Source: JAABTL01 sp964465355 (lineage in GTDB: Bacteria; Deinococcota; Deinococci; Deinococcales; Trueperaceae). Taken from it: DNA of 64,000 nt. Every line of letters begins with the position of its first letter. Position 1 is the first letter of the stretch. Under the pieces are notes generated by a model. It saw nothing but the letters and a program-made list of their open reading frames with translations, had not been told where the DNA came from and did no database searches. Below are positions 8,469-18,483 of the stretch, one piece after another. The stretch lies in contig CAYXJZ010000004.1 of NCBI GenBank assembly GCA_964465355.1, forward strand, positions 1 through 64,000. The letters are read 5' to 3'. Made by a program: the position numbers and the translations under genes.

Positions 8469-9479
8469 TCAATCAGACCCGGCGCCCACCCGCACCCGTT
8501 GCACCATCCCACACTGCCCACAGACGTTCTCGATTCCCTGCCCCGCGATGGACGACTTCATCGAACCCCCACAGGAGCAGCGCTTCTTGACACCGGAGTT
8601 CGTCCCACAAGCCCGGCAGCGACCGTAAGCCCCAAACCCCGACCTCAGCTCCAGGTCAGCACTCCCACAGGACTTGCAGAAGAGTTGTGGCTCCACCTCC
8701 GCCGATTCCGCTGTCGCCAAAGGCGCAGTGCCCGCGGAGGGGTGCCCGACCGTCCCAGCAGCCGAACCCGGCCGCCACCCCTTGGCCACGCCTCCCCCGT
8801 ACACCACCTCGCTTCTCCCACCCCGATCCGCCGCCTCCAGGAACCGCGCGATCCTCAGCCGCTCCGCCTTGTTGAAGTCCCTAGGGGCCTTGGCCAAAGC
8901 CACCAGGTTCGGGTTGAGGAAGGCCGTGTCCTTCCGGTAACCCGCCACCACCGCCTCGATGGCTCCCGGCACCCGGTCCGCCTTCAACACGTTCATGGCC
9001 TGCTCCGGCCGTGCCCGCTCGATCCTGCCTTCAACGCTGATGGCTGCGAACACGTCGACTGCCATGAAGCTGAAGGTGCCTTGCAGCATGCCCAACAGCA
9101 CCTTGTCCAGCAGCTCGCTCTCCCGCGACTGCAGGAGCCGTTTGAGCACCATCCCTTGCCGGTCGGCCTGCAGGGTGGGGTCAGGTATCCCCTGCCAGCG
9201 CCCGTGGAACTGCCGCTCCCACTCGCCGGCCTGGGTGACGCGCACGGTTTCGCTGACGCTCTTGCTCTCCACGATGGCGACCCCGAAGGGGTGGACGACC
9301 AGGTGGTCGATCTGCGCTGGGTCCCCTTCGTGCTGCAGCTCCAGGCTGTGCAGCACATGGAAACGCTCGCTCTCCCGGAACTGCCGGTCGAGGTAGTGCG
9401 CCATCTTCTCTTCGGCCACGATGCCGGCCTTCAGTCGAGGATCACGGGCTTCTCGAACGACGTAGGGTTTGATCACCAT
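8469..9479 (-). CDS. NERD nuclease-domain protein with C-terminal zinc ribbons
   Basis: The protein is 336 residues. The N-terminal nuclease-related (NERD) domain carries a PD-(D/E)xK-like set, D58, then E71-S-K73, in the segment IDHLVVHPFGVAIVESKS. The rest of the N-terminal half is helical. The last 80 residues contain two zinc ribbons: CKSCG with CRACG, and CSCGG with CGQCG. It therefore probably cuts or processes nucleic acid. The ATG at 9479 is preceded by AGGAG at a spacing of nine; a GTG three codons earlier is possible. It lies upstream of the SNF2 gene on the same strand, suggesting an operon of nuclease and motor, and is divergent from the EVE-HNH gene. Target and activity are untested inference. 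Confidence 0.8.
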   Translation of the reverse strand: MVIKPYVVREARDPRLKAGIVAEEKMAHYLDRQFRESERFHVLHSLELQHEGDPAQIDHLVVHPFGVAIVESKSVSETVRVTQAGEWERQFHGRWQGIPDPTLQADRQGMVLKRLLQSRESELLDKVLLGMLQGTFSFMAVDVFAAISVEGRIERARPEQAMNVLKADRVPGAIEAVVAGYRKDTAFLNPNLVALAKAPRDFNKAERLRIARFLEAADRGGRSEVVYGGGVAKGWRPGSAAGTVGHPSAGTAPLATAESAEVEPQLFCKSCGSADLELRSGFGAYGRCRACGTNSGVKKRCSCGGSMKSSIAGQGIENVCGQCGMVQRVRVGAGSD

Positions 9480-9560
9480 GGCCCACAACTCCTGATCAGC
9501 AGCACGACGCAGCCAGTTCCATCCACGAGAGGTTGCTCAGGCTATGGGATACCTGCGGTG

Positions 9561-9580
9561 GCGTCTGCGAAGAACGCACA
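9561..9580. repeat. Copy 1 of a 20-bp dyad element
   Basis: The 20-mer here is identical to bases 15829-15848. Its core, TGCG-aagaa-CGCA, is an inverted repeat. It lies just before the preferred GTG start of the EVE-HNH gene and 82 bp upstream of the divergent NERD start, so it could be an operator shared by both. An alternative ATG at 9544 would place it inside the coding region. Confidence 0.45.
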
Positions 9581-9603
9581 ACGCTGGACCGGTACCATGC
9601 CTG

Positions 9604-10646
9604 GTGGCTGCCTACTGGGTCACCCAGAACAAGACCTTCGCCGTAGAATCTGCCGGCAGCTATCTCTGGGCACCGCTACGGGACCGGGCCGGTGCTGAGC
9701 GGCGATCGCACGTCATCTTGGCGGACATGCGTACTGGCGACCTGGTGTTGAGCTATGTAGGGCGCCTCATCATCGCCGTCGGCTATGTGCTGGACCAACC
9801 CGTTCATGCCCCCAAGCCCAAAGACCTGGATGACGCTGAACTGTGGCAAGAGGATGGCTGGCTGGTGCGTGTGCACTTCACCGAGTTGGCCAAGCCTCTA
9901 CCCATCCCACCGTTGACCGACCGACTTCTGGCTGTTCTGCCTTCCCAGCACGGTCCCTTGAACCGCGATGGCACCGGCGCGCAGGGTTACGCCTACTACC
10001 TGCCACCGAAGGCCGAGGCGCTTCTCGTCAACGCCCTGGGACTGGGCGTGGTGGAGCGGGTGGTCGAAGACCACATGGTGATCGCCATCCCCGACCTCAC
10101 CACCCGCGACACCGTCATCGAGGCCCGCGTGGGTCAAGGGCTATTCCGTGAGCAGGTGCTGCAGACCTGGGGCCAGCGCTGCGCCGTCACAGGTATGGCC
10201 ATCCGAGAACTACTGCGGGCTTCACATATCAAGCCTTGGCGCGTGGCAAACCATGTGGAACGACTCGATCCCCTGAACGGCCTGGCCTTGTCACCCAACT
10301 ACGACGCCGCCTTTGACCGAGGCATCGTCACTTTCTNNNNNNNNNNNNNNNNNNNNNNNNNNNNNNNNNNNNNNNNNNNNNNNNNNNNNNNNNNNNNNNN
10401 NNNNNNNNNNNNNNNNNNNNNNNNNNNNNNNNNNNNCTGGCCTTGTCACCCAACTACGACGCCGCCTTTGACCGAGGCATCGTCACTTTCTCGGACACTG
10501 GCCTGGTGTTGATCTCACCGCAGGCCTCGAGGAAGGACATCGAAAGACTCGGCTTCCGCTCCGATCACAGCCTGGCTCATGTGCACGATCAACATCGGAG
10601 ATACCTGCAACATCATCGGGAGGCCTTCGGGTTCGGTGGTGGCTGA
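9604..10646 (+). CDS. EVE-HNH endonuclease (modification-dependent restriction type), split by assembly gap
   Basis: The N-terminal half matches an EVE/PUA-like modified-base-reading fold (AAYWVTQNKTF, SYLWAP, TGDLVLSY, AVGYVLDQP, W-x3-GWLVRV). The C-terminal part is an HNH nuclease: CAVTG at 192-196 region, ASHIKPW with H208, and NGLALSPNYDAAFDRG. The gene is interrupted by 100 Ns flanked by an exact 55-bp duplication. Removing one copy and the Ns (155 bases) restores one open frame of 295 residues ending SDTGLVLISPQASRK...REAFGFGGG. I prefer GTG 9604, which gives the family-like start MAAYWV and has TACCAT five bases upstream; ATG 9544 adds 20 residues. Such enzymes cut DNA bearing modified bases. 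It is divergent from the NERD gene. Confidence 0.8.
10282..10491. other. Assembly gap: 100 Ns between exact 55-bp duplicates
   Basis: Bases 10282-10336 and 10437-10491 are identical (55 bp) and enclose exactly 100 Ns (10337-10436). A 55-bp contig-end overlap is what a de Bruijn assembler with k=55 leaves at a graph break. The nearby reading frame becomes continuous when one copy and the Ns are removed. So no sequence is probably missing and the duplication is not biological. Confidence 0.92.
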
Positions 10647-10703
10647 TGGCAAGCCCGATGCAGCACCTCAGCGCGCCTCTTGTTTGACCTCTTCCATGTC
10701 CAA

Positions 10704-11222
10704 CTAGCCTGCGTCCCCGCTGTTCTTACCATCGATCAGCGCCTGACGAAGCACAGCCACCTTCTGCTCACGGATCTCCGCCCGACTCGACCCATCCGCA
10801 CCGCGCTCCATGGACAACGTGTGAACGACACCAGACCTACGCCCCAAGGGATCCTTAGAGCTGGGCAGCGGCCGAAGAACCCCCGCCACAGGAGGGTGCT
10901 CGCGACTGAAGTACGCCTCGACCCGCTTCAAGGAACGGACGAACAACTCGGCCATCTGCGGATGCGTGGAGGACTTGCCCTGCAGTAGGAACAGGATGCG
11001 GGCCTGGGAACCGAGCAGCGAGGCCTTCTCCAAGGGTGTGTAGCGCACCCGGACGTCTGCGGAGAGGATGACGAGTCCTTCTTCGGAGACGATCGGTATC
11101 CAGACGGCATCCTCCTCGCCTTTCTGGAAGCGATGCCGATGTCGGACGAGTTCGACCCCTGCCGTCAGCAGGACGTCGACGAACCTGTCCCCATCGAGAA
11201 CCTCATCGATGAAGAAGCGCAC
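10704..11222 (-). CDS. PIN-like toxin, VapC45 type
   Basis: The protein is 172 residues with a GTG start. The N-terminus MRFFIDEVLDGDRFVDVL, an early acidic cluster, then VWIPIVSEEGLVILSADVRVRY and ARILFLLQG are typical of the PIN-like RNase fold of VapC45-type toxins (mycobacterial Rv2019 relatives). The last 40 residues are basic and probably disordered. It starts four bases after the stop of the DUF433 antitoxin gene, so the two are co-transcribed and translationally coupled. The predicted role is an RNA-cleaving toxin neutralised by the upstream product. The family call comes from motif pattern and gene order, not a search. Confidence 0.75.
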   Translation of the reverse strand: MRFFIDEVLDGDRFVDVLLTAGVELVRHRHRFQKGEEDAVWIPIVSEEGLVILSADVRVRYTPLEKASLLGSQARILFLLQGKSSTHPQMAELFVRSLKRVEAYFSREHPPVAGVLRPLPSSKDPLGRRSGVVHTLSMERGADGSSRAEIREQKVAVLRQALIDGKNSGDAG

Positions 11223-11226
11223 GCCA

Positions 11227-11904
11227 TCACGCAGCCAAGGCGTGGAAGCGAACGGCGTCCTCGATCTGGCCGGTGGTCAGGTCATAGTCCTCGGCCACAT
11301 CCCGCACCTCTTCCCCCGCGTTCACGCGGGCGAAGATGATCTCCGTGCGCACACCCGTCCCGGTCACCGTCGGCAGGCCGAAGGCCACGGACGGCCGGAT
11401 CTGCACCGGCTTGTCATCCAAGGCGTATGGCACGACCGGGAAGATCGCGCTTGGCTCCAGAGCGGTGTCGAAGCTGACACGCTGGATGACCTGGTCGAGG
11501 AAGCCTTCCAAGGCAAGCTGGCCACCCCTCGATGCGGCCACGGGGCTGTTGGAGATGCCTCGGATGAAGATGTCGCGACCGGCGACGCCGAGATCGTACA
11601 GGTACCAGGGCCGATCGAGGGCCTTGGCGACGTAGGCCTTCGCGTTGCGGATCTGCTGCAGGGGCACGAAGAAGGTCTGGCGCAACTCCCTGACGATCAT
11701 CATCTCTGTGAGCTCGGCGAAGGTGAGCTGGTTCCCTTGCGCCTGATCCAGCACAGGACGGAAGCCCGAGGCGGAACCACTGCCCCCCTTGGCCCACGAC
11801 CGCACGGTGCTGTAGGGCACCCGAAGGTACCGCGCCACCTCGGCGAAGGGGTACGCGGGGATGCGCGCAAGAGCGACCTGGTTGGCCTTCGTCGTCACTG
11901 CCAC
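11227..11904 (-). CDS. DUF433 antitoxin, VapB45 type
   Basis: The protein is 225 residues with a GTG start. The N-terminal part holds a helix-turn-helix (FAEVARYLRVPYSTVRSWAKG, residues 20-40). A middle domain follows, and then a C-terminal DUF433 domain with the family signature GLPTVTGTGVRTEIIFARVNAGEEVRDVAEDYDLTTGQIEDAVRF. In VapB45-type modules this protein binds the promoter and blocks the PIN-like toxin encoded just downstream, which is the arrangement here. TAGAGT six bases upstream of the GTG could serve as a leaderless -10 box. Confidence 0.82.
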   Translation of the reverse strand: MAVTTKANQVALARIPAYPFAEVARYLRVPYSTVRSWAKGGSGSASGFRPVLDQAQGNQLTFAELTEMMIVRELRQTFFVPLQQIRNAKAYVAKALDRPWYLYDLGVAGRDIFIRGISNSPVAASRGGQLALEGFLDQVIQRVSFDTALEPSAIFPVVPYALDDKPVQIRPSVAFGLPTVTGTGVRTEIIFARVNAGEEVRDVAEDYDLTTGQIEDAVRFHALAA

Positions 11905-12089
11905 GACCTCACTCTAGCCGTAAGTACACGAATGCGCGTCGCCGAGTAGGCATTCGCCTAGCCCCACCCAGGTTCAGCCATGCCTGCGGCGCCCCGGAGT
12001 TGGCTCGGCCGAGCCAGCTCCCTTACCCAGCCCTTCCCCCACCGCCTTCATCTCCGGCAACCCGGCTCCCTGGTCTCCCCGCTCGATGA

Positions 12090-14021
<1,932 letters not shown>

Positions 14022-14118
14022 GTCGGACTCCACGAAGTCGTGCGCACGGACTGCCTCCCAGCGTGGGTGTGTCGCCACCCTGTCAACAAGTTGAGCACCT
14101 CCGAGGGCTTGAATGGGA

Positions 14119-15390
14119 TCACGGCACCCCCACCAACCGGAACGCCCGCCGCATCCTCTCCTGCTCCGAGGACGAGAGCCCGTGGCGACCAGCCACCTCG
14201 CGCCACCCCTGCACCGCCCCGACCACCTCCGCCACGATCGCCTTGGCCCGTTCCGGCTTGATGCGGTAGTAGCGCGCGGTCGACAGTGCCAGGTCGAGGT
14301 CTTGGGCGTTGTCGGCCTCGTCGACGTTCAACCTGAGGCCTTCGCCGTAGGGATCGGGGTTCATGTCATAGGCCGGGGCCAGCACCCAGCCACCTTCTCG
14401 CAGCAGGAAGGCGTGGTTGCGCAGGTGATCGTCGGTGTTGGACACGCATATGGAGAAGACGACCCGCCGCCAGAGCTGTTCCAGGTCGGGCGCTGTACGC
14501 GCCCCGACACGGACGAGCAGATCGGCCATCTCCAGGTAGCTGGCCCCCTCTGCGGCCCCGTCTCCGTCGCTGCGCTCCAGCAAGGTCATGGCGGAGGCCA
14601 TGTGCATGCGCTGGCCCCCGTCGGCGCGGTCGAAGCGGCGACTGAGGAAAGTGGCGTGTGTCGACGCCAGCCTCAGCAACCTGGCCTCGGGCACCTCCAC
14701 ACCCGCGCGGCGCGCCAGCTCATGGACCACGGCTTCCCAGGCCCCACTGTCGACGACGTCCCGACCACTGGGGAACTTGGCGATCCACAGGTGCTGCGCT
14801 TCATCCTGCACACTCGCCTTGGGCCTCGCACCGCCAAGCGATCCCCCTGGAGCGATGAGCAACCGCAGCCAAGCGCCGTACTGGCCGTCCAACTCCGCGT
14901 CGTCGCGTTCGAGTTGGCGAGCCGCGTGCTCAAGCTCGCGCAGCGAGGTCAAGGGCGGCGCGGCCATCTCCTCGCGGTCATCGAGGAAGGGGCCACCCAT
15001 GCGGAAACGCAAGGCACCCATCCGGTGACCATCGTGGACGCCGAGCAGGTAGTCCGACGGGAGCAGCCGCTCCGGCGTCTCACCCGCCTGGCGCGCCAGG
15101 TACGCCGCCCGGCGTTCCATCAGCATGCGTCCCCAACGGTCGGGGCTCGAGTCGAGGAAGACACCGAAGTTCTCCCGTCCAGAAGGCGCGTACTGCGGAC
15201 CTTGGTGCAGCCGCATGGCAGGATCGAGCACGATCGAAGGCGCGCTCTCGAGCCAGTTCCGCTCGTACTCGAAGGAGAAGATCTCCTTGCCGCGCACCAC
15301 CGTCGTCCTCAAGTGCCCCATCGGCCTGGCCTCGCCCAAACCCTGCCAGTCCGCCCAGACCTCGATGTCCTTGTCCTTGGAACGGCTCAT
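14119..15390 (-). CDS. hipA: HipA-family serine/threonine kinase toxin
   Basis: The protein is 423 residues. The N-terminal domain includes FGVFLDSSPDRWGRMLMERR. An ATP-binding glycine-rich loop, GGSLGGARPK, lies at 182-191. The catalytic loop SNTDDHLRNH is at 317-326 and the metal-binding APAYDMNP at 338-345. These are the key kinase motifs of HipA, which phosphorylates a tRNA synthetase and causes growth arrest. Its start overlaps the stop of the Xre gene by four bases (ATGA), the usual antitoxin-first order. All key residues are present, so it should be active. Confidence 0.88.
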   Translation of the reverse strand: MSRSKDKDIEVWADWQGLGEARPMGHLRTTVVRGKEIFSFEYERNWLESAPSIVLDPAMRLHQGPQYAPSGRENFGVFLDSSPDRWGRMLMERRAAYLARQAGETPERLLPSDYLLGVHDGHRMGALRFRMGGPFLDDREEMAAPPLTSLRELEHAARQLERDDAELDGQYGAWLRLLIAPGGSLGGARPKASVQDEAQHLWIAKFPSGRDVVDSGAWEAVVHELARRAGVEVPEARLLRLASTHATFLSRRFDRADGGQRMHMASAMTLLERSDGDGAAEGASYLEMADLLVRVGARTAPDLEQLWRRVVFSICVSNTDDHLRNHAFLLREGGWVLAPAYDMNPDPYGEGLRLNVDEADNAQDLDLALSTARYYRIKPERAKAIVAEVVGAVQGWREVAGRHGLSSSEQERMRRAFRLVGVP

Positions 15391-15707
15391 GCCGGCGACT
15401 TCCGGCGCAGCCGTTTGGACCTGACCAGTTGGGCGTCCTGCAGCTTCCTACCCAGCTCGTCGTCCCGCGCCAACAGCGCCAGGTCGTCGTGCAACCCCAG
15501 GCTGTGCAGCACGTTGGCGTAGGCCCCCATGGTCACGCCTGGGGAACCCCGCTCGATGGCCTGCAGCGTGGTGCGCGACATGCCGGCGCGTTCCGCGAGC
15601 AGGATCATCGACAGGCCGCGGCGCAGGCGGGCTAGGCGGATGTTCTCGCCCAAGGCGCGGAGAAGGCGCTCTACGGAGGGTTGGGGGGTTGCGGTCGGGC
15701 GTGCCAT
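15387..15707 (-). CDS. hipB: HipB-like Xre-family antitoxin
   Basis: The product is 106 residues when started at ATG 15707. The long frame to 15959 has no protein-like sequence before this point. The helix-turn-helix NIRLARLRRGLSMILLAERAGMSRTTLQAIERG fits Xre/HipB DNA-binding domains. A basic tail (KRLRRKSPA) follows. It precedes hipA with a 4-bp overlap and presumably represses the operon and binds HipA. On the minus strand TAGAAT lies about ten bases before the ATG, but no clear -35 is visible. Confidence 0.8.
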   Translation of the reverse strand: MARPTATPQPSVERLLRALGENIRLARLRRGLSMILLAERAGMSRTTLQAIERGSPGVTMGAYANVLHSLGLHDDLALLARDDELGRKLQDAQLVRSKRLRRKSPA

Positions 15708-15828
15708 CGTGGCCATTATTCTAGACATCATCGGGTAGATTCGCGAGTGATTATGAACACTAGGGCCGCATAGACCCGCCGGTCCAGGCTTTGGGGATGA
15801 GGTCGAGCCTACGCGAGTTGCTGAGATG

Positions 15829-15848
15829 CGTCTGCGAAGAACGCACAG
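15829..15848. repeat. Copy 2 of a 20-bp dyad element
   Basis: Identical to bases 9561-9580, with core TGCG-aagaa-CGCA. It lies in the 292-bp region between the divergent hipB and vapB genes, about 120 bp upstream of hipB and 150 bp upstream of vapB. I see nothing else in this intergenic region except promoter-like AT-rich stretches near each start. Confidence 0.45.
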
Positions 15849-15999
15849 CAGGCGTCCCGGCTCGGACCACGGTGACATGGGCTTCTGCCGAGAACCCGCC
15901 GGCCTTGGCCAAGTCGGCCTCCATACGACGCGTTCGAGCTGCGACCATCGGTACGACAACTGCCATCGATCTCAAGGCCCATCGAAGGAGTGATGTATA

Positions 16000-16281
16000 A
16001 TGATGTACATGGTCCGCAAGCAGCTCTACCTCACAGAGGCTCAGGACGCCTCCCTGAAACGCAAGGCCGAGGAGATGGGCATCTCCGAAGCCGAGATCGT
16101 CCGGCGCGCGCTCGACGAGGCCTTGAGCGAGAAGTCAACTCGCCGCTGGCGCCCCGGCCGCCCCGAGGCCCTGGCGGCGCTGCAGAGGACGTGGGCAGAG
16201 ACCAGCTCGGTCCTCGTCGAGGACTTCGATCGGGACGCCATCTACCAAGACCGCCTGGATCGCCTGACCCCGCAGCGCTGA
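16000..16281 (+). CDS. Ribbon-helix-helix antitoxin, VapB/CopG type
   Basis: The protein is 93 residues. The opening VRKQLYLTEAQDASLKRKAEEMGISEAEIVRRALDEAL is a ribbon-helix-helix DNA-binding domain: a beta strand, then two helices. The acidic C-terminus (DRDAIYQDRLDRL) is the expected toxin-binding tail. The AAGGAG at 15985-15990 fits ATG 16000 (spacing nine) or 16003. A TATAAT overlapping the start could alternatively be the -10 of a leaderless message from ATG 16009. It lies twelve bases upstream of the PIN toxin, in the standard VapBC order. Confidence 0.8.
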   Translation: MMYMVRKQLYLTEAQDASLKRKAEEMGISEAEIVRRALDEALSEKSTRRWRPGRPEALAALQRTWAETSSVLVEDFDRDAIYQDRLDRLTPQR

Positions 16282-16293
16282 GCCGCGCAACCC

Positions 16294-16728
16294 TTGACCT
16301 ACCTGATCGACACCAATGTCCTGGTCTACGCCCTGGACGCCAGAGATCCCGACCGACGGGCCAGGGCCCGCGACTGGCTCGCCTACCTCACTGAACAAGA
16401 CGCAGGCCTGCTGTCCACCCAAGCCCTCAGCGAGTTGGCCAACGTCTGCCTGCTTCGCCTGCGGCCCCGATGGACCCCGCAGCAGGTTGCCGAGCACCTC
16501 GGGCGACTCTCCGCGGCCATGGACGTGTTGCCCCTCACGGCCGCCGTCGCGCACGAAGCGCTGCGAGGCGTGCGGGACCATGGCATGTCCTACGACGACG
16601 CCCAGATGTGGGCCATGGCACGCCTTCACCAGATCCCCTACCTGCTGACCCAGCACATGGACTCCGGCGCCAACATCGACGGCGTCCTGATCCTCGACCC
16701 CTTCACCCTGCAACCACCGAGCCCTTAG
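16294..16728 (+). CDS. PIN-domain toxin, VapC type
   Basis: The protein is 144 residues starting at TTG (16294), which gives MTYLIDTNVLVYALD, the canonical PIN beginning with acidic D7 (I-D-T-N). The second acidic residue is in LSELANV. The third region is MSYDDAQMWAMA, and a final acidic position lies in ILDPF. This fits a ribonuclease toxin of the VapC family. The unusual TTG start may keep its level low relative to VapB. It is paired with the ribbon-helix-helix antitoxin immediately upstream. Confidence 0.85.
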   Translation: MTYLIDTNVLVYALDARDPDRRARARDWLAYLTEQDAGLLSTQALSELANVCLLRLRPRWTPQQVAEHLGRLSAAMDVLPLTAAVAHEALRGVRDHGMSYDDAQMWAMARLHQIPYLLTQHMDSGANIDGVLILDPFTLQPPSP

Positions 16729-16882
16729 TCTGCAGCATCCATCACGAAGCGATCCCATCACCCCGAAGCCTCGATGATGCACCCTGCCGCCCCGCAGCGC
16801 CACCCGCCTGGGGACCCGGGCTCACGACGGATAGGTTAGTCACCACCTTGACTAAGCAATGGGCGTCCACTAGGCTGCCCCC

Positions 16883-17110
16883 GTGGCGACCTTCAACGTC
16901 CATGAGGCCAAGACCCACCTCTCCCGACTCCTCCAGCAAGTCGAGGCGGGAGAAGAGGTCGTCATCGCCAGGGACGGCAAGCCGATCGCGCGCCTGGTCT
17001 CCTTGTCCAAGGGGTCGGCGCGCGTGCCTGGTCGACTGAAGGGGCAGATCAAGGTGGCCGAGGACTTCGACGAGCCGTTGCCCGACGAGTACTGGCTCGA
17101 CGACGGGTGA
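16883..17110 (+). CDS. Phd/YefM-family antitoxin
   Basis: The protein is 75 residues from GTG 16883. The sequence FNVHEAKTHLSRLLQQVEAGEEVVIARDGKPIARLVSL is a textbook Phd/YefM fold, which binds DNA with its N-terminal domain. The C-terminus (EDFDEPLPDEYWLDDG) is an acidic tail that blocks the toxin. Its stop overlaps the next start by four bases (GTGA), so it is translationally coupled to the PIN toxin. Confidence 0.88.
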   Translation: MATFNVHEAKTHLSRLLQQVEAGEEVVIARDGKPIARLVSLSKGSARVPGRLKGQIKVAEDFDEPLPDEYWLDDG

Positions 17111-17481
17111 GGGTCTTGCTGGACACCCATGCACTCGTCTGGTGGCTGACAGACGACCGGAAGCTCAGCAGGACGGCGCGAGACCTGATCCAGAACGAGG
17201 AGGTCTCCGTCAGCGTCGTCTCGCTCTGGGAGATCGAGATCAAGCGCGCCCTCGGGAGGATCGAGGGAAGCGTCCAGTCCATCTTCCAGGAGGTAGCCGG
17301 CACCGAAGGCTTCACCCTGCTCGACCTGCGACCTGCTCACGTCCTTGGCTTGGCTGAGCTTCCTCTCCACCACCGCGACCCCTTCGACCGGATGCTCGTG
17401 GCCCAAGCACGGCAGGAACAGGCCGTCCTGATCTCGCGTGATGAGGCCATGCGGCTGTATGAGGTTGAGCTGCGGTGGTAA
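17107..17481 (+). CDS. PIN-domain toxin (Phd-associated)
   Basis: The protein is 124 residues from GTG 17107. VLLDTHALVWWL supplies the first Asp, SLWEIEIK the Glu, HHRDPFDRMLVAQA the third acidic site and ISRDEAMRLY the last. This is the type II PIN toxin usually paired with Phd/YefM antitoxins, an RNA-cleaving enzyme. It is the fourth toxin-antitoxin toxin within 7 kb. Confidence 0.88.
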   Translation: MRVLLDTHALVWWLTDDRKLSRTARDLIQNEEVSVSVVSLWEIEIKRALGRIEGSVQSIFQEVAGTEGFTLLDLRPAHVLGLAELPLHHRDPFDRMLVAQARQEQAVLISRDEAMRLYEVELRW

Positions 17482-17525
17482 GACCTGGGAACTGCAGCCG
17501 CAGACGCACCCTCTAGGAGCGAACC

Positions 17526-18440
17526 ATCCCACCCAACCTCAGCACCGGCTGGATCCTCGCCCTGCTCTCCGGCGCCGCCTTCGGCACCGCTGGCGTCTTC
17601 GGCAAAGGCTTGCTGGTCACCGACTGGTCACCGGCCGCTGCTGTGACCTTCCGGGTCGCCATCGGCGCCTTGGCCCTCGCCATCCCCGCCGCCATGCAGA
17701 TGCGCGGCCGCTGGCAGCTGCTGCGCAAAGGCTGGCCCAGCGTCGTGCTCTTCGGCGTCTTGGCCGTGGCCGGATGCCAGTTGGCCTTCTTCCAGGCCGT
17801 CGAGCGGATGCCCGTGGCCATGGCGCTGCTCCTCGAGTACCTCGGCATCATCCTGGTGGTGCTGTGGCTGTGGTGGCGCCGCGGCCAGCGCCCCCGGCCG
17901 CTAACCCAGGTGGGTGCGGCGCTGTCCGTCGCCGGGCTGATGCTGGTCCTGAACGTCTTCGGCGCCGTGAGCCTCGACCCCGTCGGCTCGCTGTGGGCCT
18001 TGTCGGCCGCCATCGGCCTTGCCGCCTACTTCGTGATCGCCGCCGACCAGAGCCATGGGCTGCCGCCGCTGGCCTTGGCGGCCGGTGGCCTGGTGGTCGG
18101 GACCGTCATCCTGCTGCTGGCCGGCGCCACCGGCCTGCTGCCCATGCGCTGGTCCACCGCCGACGTGGCCTTGGCCGGCGTCCATCTGCCCTGGTGGCTG
18201 GCCATCCTGGCGCTTGGCCTGGTCGCCGCCGCCTTCCCCTACGTGGCCGGCGTGACGGCAGCGCGGCGCCTTGGCGCCAAGCTCGCTTCCTTTCTTGGGC
18301 TGTCGGAGATGGTGTTCGCGGTGCTGTGGGCCTGGCTGCTGCTGAGCGAGCTGCCCACCGCGCTGCAGGGGCTGGGCGGCGCGCTGATCTTCGCGGGGGT
18401 GGTCGTGGTCAAGCTCGACGANNNNNNNNNNGACGAGTGA
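17526..18440 (+). CDS. EamA/DMT-family transporter with an apparent ATC start
   Basis: The protein is about 304 residues with ten hydrophobic segments in two EamA halves, a drug/metabolite transporter. The frame is open from a TAG at 17514-17516. The family N-terminus (TGWILALLSGAAFGTAGVFGKGL) lies well before the first standard start (TTG 17610), so the true start must be near 17526. There an ATC codon follows AGGAG by about six bases. Either AUC is used as a rare start, or an ATG has been misread. A 10-N gap (18422-18431) falls in the last codons, so the C-terminus is uncertain. The substrate is unknown. Confidence 0.8.
   Translation: MPPNLSTGWILALLSGAAFGTAGVFGKGLLVTDWSPAAAVTFRVAIGALALAIPAAMQMRGRWQLLRKGWPSVVLFGVLAVAGCQLAFFQAVERMPVAMALLLEYLGIILVVLWLWWRRGQRPRPLTQVGAALSVAGLMLVLNVFGAVSLDPVGSLWALSAAIGLAAYFVIAADQSHGLPPLALAAGGLVVGTVILLLAGATGLLPMRWSTADVALAGVHLPWWLAILALGLVAAAFPYVAGVTAARRLGAKLASFLGLSEMVFAVLWAWLLLSELPTALQGLGGALIFAGVVVVKLDXXXXDE
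18422..18431. other. 10-N assembly gap near the end of the EamA gene
   Basis: Ten Ns interrupt the last codons of the transporter gene. The frame stays open across them and ends four bases-plus-stop later, so the gap length may be roughly right, but the C-terminal residues are not reliable. Confidence 0.95.
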
Positions 18441-18483
18441 GCGCTGCCCTCCGGCAAGCGGTGACCAACCAGCGCGGCGACGC

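Noticed and set aside
6566..8590. 674-codon plus-strand frame opposite the SNF2 helicase
   Set aside because: It is His/Leu/Gly-rich shadow sequence antisense to clear helicase motifs.
10282..10491. 55-bp direct repeat as a mobile-element target duplication or attachment site
   Set aside because: It encloses exactly 100 Ns and breaks a frame that is restored by removal, so it is an assembly overlap.
14083..14094. TCAACAAGTTGA upstream of the GH3 gene, similar to the inverted repeat at 3595-3617
   Set aside because: Only an 8-base core is shared, which is within chance for a window of this size.
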